Below, piece by piece: positions 57,010 through 64,000 of a DNA stretch of 64,000 nt. The translations under genes and the position numbers were made by a program. Source of the stretch: Nyssa sinensis. Lineage: Eukaryota > Streptophyta > Magnoliopsida > Cornales > Nyssaceae. Position 1 is the stretch's first letter. Each line of letters opens with the position of its first letter. Below the pieces are notes generated by a model. The model was not told the DNA's origin. It searched no databases and was given only the letters and a program-made list of their open reading frames with translations. The stretch is taken from positions 30,726,753 to 30,790,752 of the forward strand of contig CM018038.1 of assembly GCA_008638375.1 (NCBI GenBank). The letters run 5' to 3'.

Positions 57010-58542
57010 AATTACTTATGCAGGTACAAGTACTGTTAAAACTACTAAACTACACTTCCTCGTAATATAATTTGAAACCATGATGTTGCCCATATATTTA
57101 TCCAATAAGGGGGTGAATTGGGTATTTGGCAAAGAGCAATGCTACACTTCCCTAAAATTATATCTTAAATTTTTATACCAAATGGCGTGGCAATGACATG
57201 GCATTGGATTATTGGCAATACTTAAAATCATGTAATTAATGTGATTCAGCCACATCAATGCCACATCATTTGGGATACAAATTTGTGAAGTATAGCATTT
57301 CTCTTTGGAAAATATTGCAACTTTAAAATATAAATTCAAATAAAGCACAAGTATGTAAAAGTGTAGAGAGAAGAAAATAAATACAAAAATTTTTACGAGG
57401 TTCGAAAAACTTCCTATGTCCTCAACCCAAGTTCCTCGCTTGAGATTTCTACTATGTAAACTCCTTCCTAAGTGGAGATCAAACTTTTACACTGAAGAAT
57501 TCCATACTCTTGATCCCAGTAAAATATCCCATTTTACCTCACAAGGGTCACTCGCCCTTAAAGGTCTCACCATAATGAGAAACACAAAGATGAGCACCAA
57601 AGGTTATTCTCTTCTAGAGTTGATTTGGTACAATGAAGATCACTCTCTAATGATTGATCAATAAATGCTTTAAGTATTTTAGATGAAGAGAACTTTGAGA
57701 TCTGGATCTAGTAATAAAGGAGATCTCAAGGCTAATAGAAAGATTGAAAGTTAAAGCATGTAAGTTGTTACCAATAAATGCTATAATGAATCTTTATTTA
57801 TAGGCATTTGAAGAATATAGTCGTTAGATTCAAAAACTAGTCGTTTTTCCTTTTTCAGATTTGTTTAAAATTTTAATTTGAAAGTGTCAAATCGACAAAT
57901 TCAATCGACTGAGTTCATCATTCAGTCAACTAAATCATAAATCAGTTAACTGAACAACTCGACTGATTTTTCCAGAAGGTAAAGGTTGGTTTTACTAAAA
58001 GGTCATTCAGCTGACTGATTCATGGATTCAGTAGACTAAATCTTCTAGTGTCAATTTGTATACAAAATGGCCTATGTGATTCAATAGACTGAATGTTCAA
58101 TTTAGTAAACTGGATTGGCAATTTAGTCTACTGAATTTGGCAGTTTTGCAATATTACCTATTTTGTTCAATGTTTTCTTTTTCAAATAACTCAACTTTTC
58201 AAAACTTATAGTTTATCAATGGTATGCTTTGAAAAATCATTTTATTGATTGATTTTAATTGATCACTTAAATACTAAATGTATTAAATTCATGATTAATC
58301 AATCCTTTCAAAATTTTGAGAAGAATAGGAGTTTTGGACAATTCAGTCAATTGAAAGGTGGAATCGGTTGACTAGAGAATGAAATCAGTCGACTAGATGT
58401 TCATAATAGGTCGATTCAATCAGATAGTTACTAACCCATTTAAATTTTAGAACAATTAGTCGAGCTAGTAATTGAACTCAGTCGACTAGTAGTTAAACTC
58501 AGTCGACTAGTTTTATTAGAGTGTTAATATTACTATATACTC
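57010..58542 (+). repeat. Second, diverged copia LTR in copy A
   Basis: Repeats, at lower similarity, the layout of the LTR at 52768: GGGGGTGAATTGGGTATTTGG, TTTTTACGAGGTTCGAAAAA with CCTATGTCCTCAACCC, CCTCACAAGGGTCAC, and a cluster of GTCGACT-type motifs at 57900-58510. A 176-base MITE sits near its start. Confidence 0.6.
57131..57306. mobile_element. MITE, 176 bp, copy A
   Basis: Left end AAAGAGCAATGCTACACTTC; the reverse complement of the right end is AAAGAGAAATGCTATACTTC. Inner ACCAAATGGCGTGGCA and TGCCACATCATTTGG also pair, so it folds as one hairpin. The same element is in copy B (62277-62450), so it predates the duplication. Confidence 0.75.
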
Positions 58543-58780
58543 TTGTAATACCCCGACCCAAAATAAAATAGAATAAATCCATTTTGTCCCAAAAGAGTCA
58601 AATAATAATACCTGAGATTTGACCAAGCCATGAGCATAGTACCAAAAGTAAACCGAGATCAGATTCAGACCAAGAATAGTAGACCCCAAAATGTACCAAA
58701 CCATTATGGTACTTAGTATATAGTAATGAGTACACATACCGAGGTAAATAATAGAACTTATGATCTCAGGGAATCACTGA
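58543..58780 (+). repeat. LTR-like fragment between the duplicated copies
   Basis: Begins TGTAATACCCCGACCC, a start seen in plant Ty3/gypsy LTRs, and runs about 238 bases to the exact start of copy B. It may mark the junction of the duplication. Too short to classify. Confidence 0.4.
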
Positions 58781-59548
58781 GGAGGAGAGTGAGAGTACAG
58801 AAGGTTAAACCTACCTAACGACCTCAAAAGGGCCTTAAAAACCTTTGAGACAGGAGACTTGATCAAGCCAAGCTTGAATTACAACTATGCACTTTTGAAG
58901 AATAAGAATATTGACAATATCTTATTATTTTAGAATTGCTACATGAAAGGTATAAACACACATGTACATCATACATTCATGTTAAGTACATTTATAAATC
59001 GTGTATACATTTAGTCTTTCAAGTATTTTAGTTCTCCACGGGACTTAAGGTTTAATATTACATAGGTTAGGCATCTTTTGGTTTTAACTATAAGCTTAAA
59101 AATACGCTTAAATATGTGTAAGTATGTCTATATGGTACTAATTGATTTTAAAGTTAGAATTCAAACAAAATTACAAAACCTAGTACATAGACCTTTTGAA
59201 CGCGGACTCTAGTTTGTTCAAATGCAAGCTCTGCCAAAATGGAACATATAAGTTTGTTCTAACATGTGTCTAAAATTAGAGAATCTAATAGGTTGCCTAC
59301 ACTGAATTGAATTAGGTTTTGGTTGATCTTTATATAAAGTGTGCGATTTTCTTTATGTGTAAGAAACGAGATTTGCATTCTAAATGTTATACCTTGTATC
59401 TAAATAGAGCACTTTGAAACTTCTTGAATCCATGTGGTTAATTACATATATTCTGAACTTTGGATTCTATATAATTCTTGGTTCACAAAGGAAATTGTGA
59501 ATGCTTTTGGTAAGAGAGAATCTCAAGACACTTCTATACCACTACACA

Positions 59549-61762
59549 TGTTGTACGGGTCTACAAGCAATCAGATCGTGGTTGAAGTTGTTGCCCTAGA
59601 TATTTACCCTGGAGGAGTGGTGAATAAGGTATTTAGCAAATATTTTCAACTTTTACAAACTTTAAAAATATATGTTGGTGATGCACAAGTATGTAACAAA
59701 ATAGAGAGAGAAAGAAAGAGCAAATACAACAATTTTCACGAGGTTTAAAAAATTTCTTACGTCCTCGACTCAATCATCCCCATTTGAGTTTTTTCACTAT
59801 TTTGATCTCTTTGTAGGTGGAGGTCAAACCTTTACAACAAGAGCTCCTCACTCTTTTTCTAGCAAAATTTTTCATTTTACCTCACAAGAGTAGTACCTAC
59901 CCGTAAATCTCACAGCAATGAGAAGATATAAAGTTTTTTTTACCAACAAGCACTCTTTTCAAGATTAAATTGGTGCAATATATTTTCACTTTCTATAAAT
60001 AGATTTGGTGTAAGCTTAGAGGTGTTTAAGATGAGTATAACTTTTAGATCTAGGTTTTCGATGGTCAGATCTAAAGTTAAGAATAAAGTTGTAGAAAGAT
60101 AGTAATAAATTCTTTAGAGAACTTCTATTTATATCCGTCTAAAGAATATGACTGTTTCATTTTAAAATAGAGTCATTCCTCCTATTTTTTGTTTGTTCAA
60201 AATTTGAATTTTGAAGTGCCCGATCGGCGAATTCAAGTCGACTAAATCATCAATCAGTCGACTAGATTAAGATCTGGTTGACTGATCAGATCAACTAAAT
60301 CGTCCAAAGGATTTGAGGTTCAATAACAATCATTCGACTAGTCTTTTAAATCAATCGACTAGTTCTGAATGTACACTAATTTAGCGTTTGAAAAATAGTC
60401 GACTAATCATCATTGAGGTCGACTGTCTTGGATAGTAGATTCAGGTTGTTTATGAAAAAGGCCACTCAGTCGACTAGTTTTAAGAATTGATCGACTGGTT
60501 TGATCAGTGTAAAAATAAACTTTAAGAATCAGTCGAATAGTTTCATGAACTAGTCGATTGGTTTGGACAGTAGATGTCTTCTTACTTATTTTTCACAGTG
60601 TACTTTTATCAAAAAAAATTTATCTTTCAAAACTTAAAGTGTGTCAATATTTTGTTTTGAAAAATATTTTGAGGTTAGTTTTTAGTTAATTATTTTAAAT
60701 AGTAAGAGCTTATGACTAATAATCAATCTAATCATAAATCACTTAAAACTCAAAATAAGGAAAATAAAAAGTCTTCTCTTGACTTGTCTTGATTCCTTGG
60801 GCTTAAGTGTTTCCATTTTCTTGAATCATTATGAGAGCATTCCCCTTGATTTGATTTTAGTCTTAAAGCATGTACTTAAGTAGAATTCTTTAGCTTGATG
60901 AACTTTATTATTTCTTAGTTAACAATCTTTTTGACCTAGATGACCTATTTGCATTATCACTTAAATAAAACATTAGTCTACATGAACAATACTTTGTTAT
61001 CATCAAAATTATTGAGATGCCTTTGGTTGAAAACCATTAGGGCTAATAGAAGTGATTGTTGTAAAGAGTTCAGCTAAAAACAACAATTAACGGATAAGGA
61101 TAAAACACAAAAAAACTATAAGAAGGATTGACTAACAATGAAATTCTACCAGGCAGTGTAGCAGGTTAGTGGTCATTAGTATGTTGTGTTAAACCATCTT
61201 GAACTAATCTTTATTATACAATATTCTAGGTTTTTCTTTAGGCTTAACTTATGTTTTTTCCTTCTAACATTTTTTAGGGCTTAACTTATGTACTTTCCTT
61301 CTAGGTTTATCTTTAAGCTTATGTACTTTCTTCTAAGATTTTCTTTAATCTTAAGTTATATACTTTTTTTAAATACCCTTTTTGTAAATGTATAAATTTT
61401 TCTCCAATTGAGAGAATAATACATATGAAAAATATTCCTCACATGTTAATTAGTTTTGTTAGTGGATACGTTCTCTAGCACTAGTGAGTTTTATTCCCCA
61501 CGGAGGTTTTCAATAAAAGATCTAGTGTCTCCCTTCCTTGAGTGTACTCTTAATATTCATGATTTATATTTTATTTATTTTAAGCACTTGACCTATATTA
61601 TTGATAGGAGTCTAAACTTAAATACTATTTGAACACTTGGTTAAATCACTTAAGATATAATTATTTTATTTTAATTAATTGAAAAAATAATTTGGAGCTA
61701 TCTGCATAACTCTGTTGGGTAGTTAGTTGATTAAATTATTTTTTAGTTAATTAATTATAACA
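59549..61762 (+). repeat. Ty1/copia LTR in copy B
   Basis: Same TGTTGTA start and a TATAACA end, 2.2 kb. The insertion point of the copy A MULE is intact here as AAGATATAA at about 61650. Confidence 0.55.
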
Positions 61763-61776
61763 CTAAAGTGCCTTAA

Positions 61777-62140
61777 TTGATATCAAAGTGGGATTTAAAT
61801 AGATATTTAAATTGATATCTTTATAAATATGGCTTAAGAAAAATCCACTAATCATGCTCCAATATTTAATGGCTCTAATATTACTTATTGGAAAACTTGT
61901 ATGAGAATTTTTCTTCAATCCTTAAATGAAAAGATATAGATGGTTGTAAAGGATGGGTAAACACCATCTTATGATGAAAAAGAAAACATTAAGACACCTA
62001 AACCCAAATCTTCATGGACTATGATAATTTCTCACTACAAACTATAACTTCAAAGTGTTAAATTCTATAATATTGAGTTATTTCACATGAGTTCCAAAGA
62101 ATCTCTACTTGCACTGCAGAAAAAAGAAAAAAAAAAAAAC
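61777..62140 (+). pseudogene. Ty1/copia gag start, copy B
   Basis: Primer-like TTGATATCAAAGTGGG, an ATG at 61829, then the gag N-terminus including NGSNITYWKTCMRIF. Stops after KI and in the first codons disable it. Slightly better preserved than copy A. Confidence 0.7.
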
Positions 62141-62169
62141 TTGGGATGTGCTTAGAATTACTTATGCAG

Positions 62170-63680
62170 GTACAAATACTATTAAAACTACTAAACTACA
62201 CTTCTTCATAATATAATTTGAAACTGTGATGTTGCCCATATATTTATCCAATAGGGGGGTGAATTGGGTATTTGGCAAAGAGCAATGCTACACTTCCCAA
62301 AATTATATCCTAAATTTTTATACCAAATGGCGTGGCAATGACATGGCATTGGATTACTGGCAAAACTTAAAATCATGTAATTAATGTGATTCAGCCACAT
62401 CAATTTCACATCATTTGGTATACAAATTTGTGAAGTATAGCATTTCTCTTCGGCAAATATTGACAACTTTAAAATATAATGCAAATAAAGCGCAAGTATG
62501 TAAAAGTGTAGAGAGAAGAAAATAAGCACAAAGATTTTTACGAGGTTCGAAAAACTTTCTACGTCCTCAACCCAAGTTCTTCACTTGAGATTTTCACTAT
62601 GTGAACTCCTTCCTAGGTGGAGATCGAACTTTTACACTGAAGAGTTTCATACTCTTGATCCCAACAAAATATCTCATTTTGCCTTACAAGGTTCACCCGC
62701 CCTTAAAGGTCTCACCATAATGAGAAACACAAAGATGAGCACCAAAGGTTATTCTCTTCTAGAGCTGATTTGGTACAATGAAGATCACTCTCTAATGATT
62801 GATCAATAAATGCTTTAAGTATTTTAGATGAAGAGAACTTTGAGATCTGGATCTAGTAATAAATGAGATCTCAAGTCTAATAGAAAGATTAAAAGTTAAA
62901 GCATGTAAGTTGTTACCAATAAATGCTATAGCGAACCTTTATTTACAGGCCTTTGAAGAATATAGTCGTTAGATTAAAAAACTAGTCGTTTTTCCTTTTC
63001 AGATTTGTTTAAAATTTCAATTTGAAAGTGCCAGATCGACAAATTCAATCGACTGAGTTCATCATTCAATTGACTGAATCATAAATCAGTTAACTGAACA
63101 ACTCGACTGATTTTTCCAGAAGGTAAATGTTGGTTTTACTAAAAGGTCATTCAACTGACTGATTCTTGGATTCAGTCGACTGAATCTTCTAGTGTCAATT
63201 TGTATACAAAATGGCCTATGTGATTCAATAAACTGAATGTTCAATTTAGTAGACTGAATTGGCAATTTAGTCTATTGAATTTGGCAGTTTTGCAATATTG
63301 CCTATTTTGTTCAATGTTTTCTTTTTCAAATAACTCAACTTTTCAAAACTTATAGTTTATCAATGGTATGCTTTGAAAAATCATTTTATTGATTGATTTT
63401 AATTGATCACTTAAATACTAAATGTATTAAATTCATGATTAATCAATCCTTTCAAAATTTTGAGAAGAATAGGAGTTTTGGACAATTCAGTCAATTGAAA
63501 GGTGGAACTAGTCGACTAGGAGAATGAAATCAATCAACTAGATGTTCATAATAGGTCGATTCAATCAAATAGTTGCTAACCCATTTAAATTTTAGAACAA
63601 TTAGTCGACTAGTAATTGAACTCGGTTGACTAGTAGTTGAACTCAGTCGACTAGTTTTCAGAGTCTGTTAATATTACGTT
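62170..63680 (+). repeat. Second, diverged copia LTR in copy B
   Basis: Counterpart of 57010-58542, including the GGGGGTGAATTGGGTATTTGG start and the GTCGACT-rich part at 63045-63655. Confidence 0.6.
62277..62450. mobile_element. MITE, 174 bp, copy B
   Basis: Copy of the element at 57131-57306 with the same inverted ends. Confidence 0.75.
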
Positions 63681-64000
63681 ATGCTCTACTCTCCACAACA
63701 CTATTTCAGAATGACAACCATAGCATGAGCCACCTACAGAGCAAGGAAAGAACAAGTCAGTACAAGAAAAAGAAAGAGTCTTAAGTATGAGTGATCTTGA
63801 TATATACCCTCAAATAGGCGACCATCATGTCTTTGGCAATTTTCTTAGCCTTGTGGCCCTTCAGCTTGCCTGGGCAGGATTTCCATATTTCTGCCCAACC
63901 TTTCTTTAAGACTACTAACCTAGCTTCAACTAGTAGCCACAGGATAGAAGATCGAGACTCCACCCTTGTCCTTACCCTTTTTGGTTTGGGTAACCAATGG
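63681..64000. other. Unassigned right edge
   Basis: Leaves the duplicated unit. A minus-strand frame (63781-63963, continuing off the window) reads WLLVEARLVVLKKGWAEIW and PGKLKGHKAKKIAKDMM. I do not recognise it; it may be transposon sequence. Confidence 0.3.

Larger units (their letters stand above)
52004..58542 (+). repeat. Large tandem duplication, copy A
   Basis: Starts GGAGGAGAGTGAGAGTACAG and ends near ...GTCGACTAGTTTT plus about 30 bases. Copy B repeats it from 58781 to about 63680 with high similarity (a few percent difference by eye). Without the 1.6-kb MULE at 54897-56496, copy A is about 4.93 kb, matching 4.9 kb in copy B. Content: flank, copia LTR, gag remnant, MITE inside a second diverged LTR. 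Confidence 0.9.
58781..63680 (+). repeat. Large tandem duplication, copy B
   Basis: Same order as copy A without the MULE. It starts inside the fourth 170-base array unit, showing where the copies were joined. Open frames at 59434 and 62206 are artefacts of this repeat. Confidence 0.9.

Noticed and set aside
57416..57664. 82-codon plus frame, repeated at 62585
   Set aside because: It falls within the diverged copia LTR present in both tandem copies; its conservation reflects recent duplication, not selection on a protein.

Overview
This is nuclear DNA from a flowering plant, most likely a eudicot. It is AT-rich, has spliced genes with plant-type splice sites, contains two genes whose closest relatives I know are Arabidopsis proteins, and is dominated by plant transposon families (Ty3/gypsy, Ty1/copia, LINE, SINE, MULE, hAT MITE, Helitron). 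The species cannot be fixed from sequence alone. There are no prokaryotic genes and no CRISPR.

Layout. (1) 1-12150: a Ty3/gypsy element on the minus strand (LTR, PBS, gag, protease, RT, RNase H, a second archaeal-type RNase H, integrase). It is decayed and runs off the left edge. Its gag is split by a 6.6-kb insertion, itself two nested solo LTRs, each with target-site duplications. (2) 12151-14376: AT-rich spacer and promoter. (3) 14377-35472: a plus-strand gene for a VTT/DedA-domain membrane protein of the TMEM41-like group. It has four coding exons, a 277-residue product, a chain of small upstream ORFs, and a 17.5-kb third intron filled with a Helitron candidate, a hAT MITE, a MULE, a SINE inside a MITE, and several LINE pieces. 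(4) 35473-41220: spacer with a partial LTR retrotransposon. (5) 41221-49713: a minus-strand calcium-dependent protein kinase of the CPK4/CPK11 type, seven coding exons. One extra base in exon 4 breaks the reading frame just before the autoinhibitory junction. One intron holds a ribosomal protein SA pseudogene fragment. (6) 49887-64000: repeats. A 170-bp tandem array leads into two tandem copies of a roughly 4.9-kb unit built from Ty1/copia LTR and gag remnants; the first copy was later hit by a 1.6-kb MULE carrying gene-like sequence.

The two host genes have no evident joint function: one is probably an endomembrane protein, the other a calcium-responsive kinase. The strongest observations are the kinase frameshift, the uORF chain with one-base stop/start overlaps, the nested solo LTRs sharing a hairpin module, and the tandem copia-derived duplication dated relative to a MULE insertion. 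I did not find convincing evidence of a wholly new biological system.
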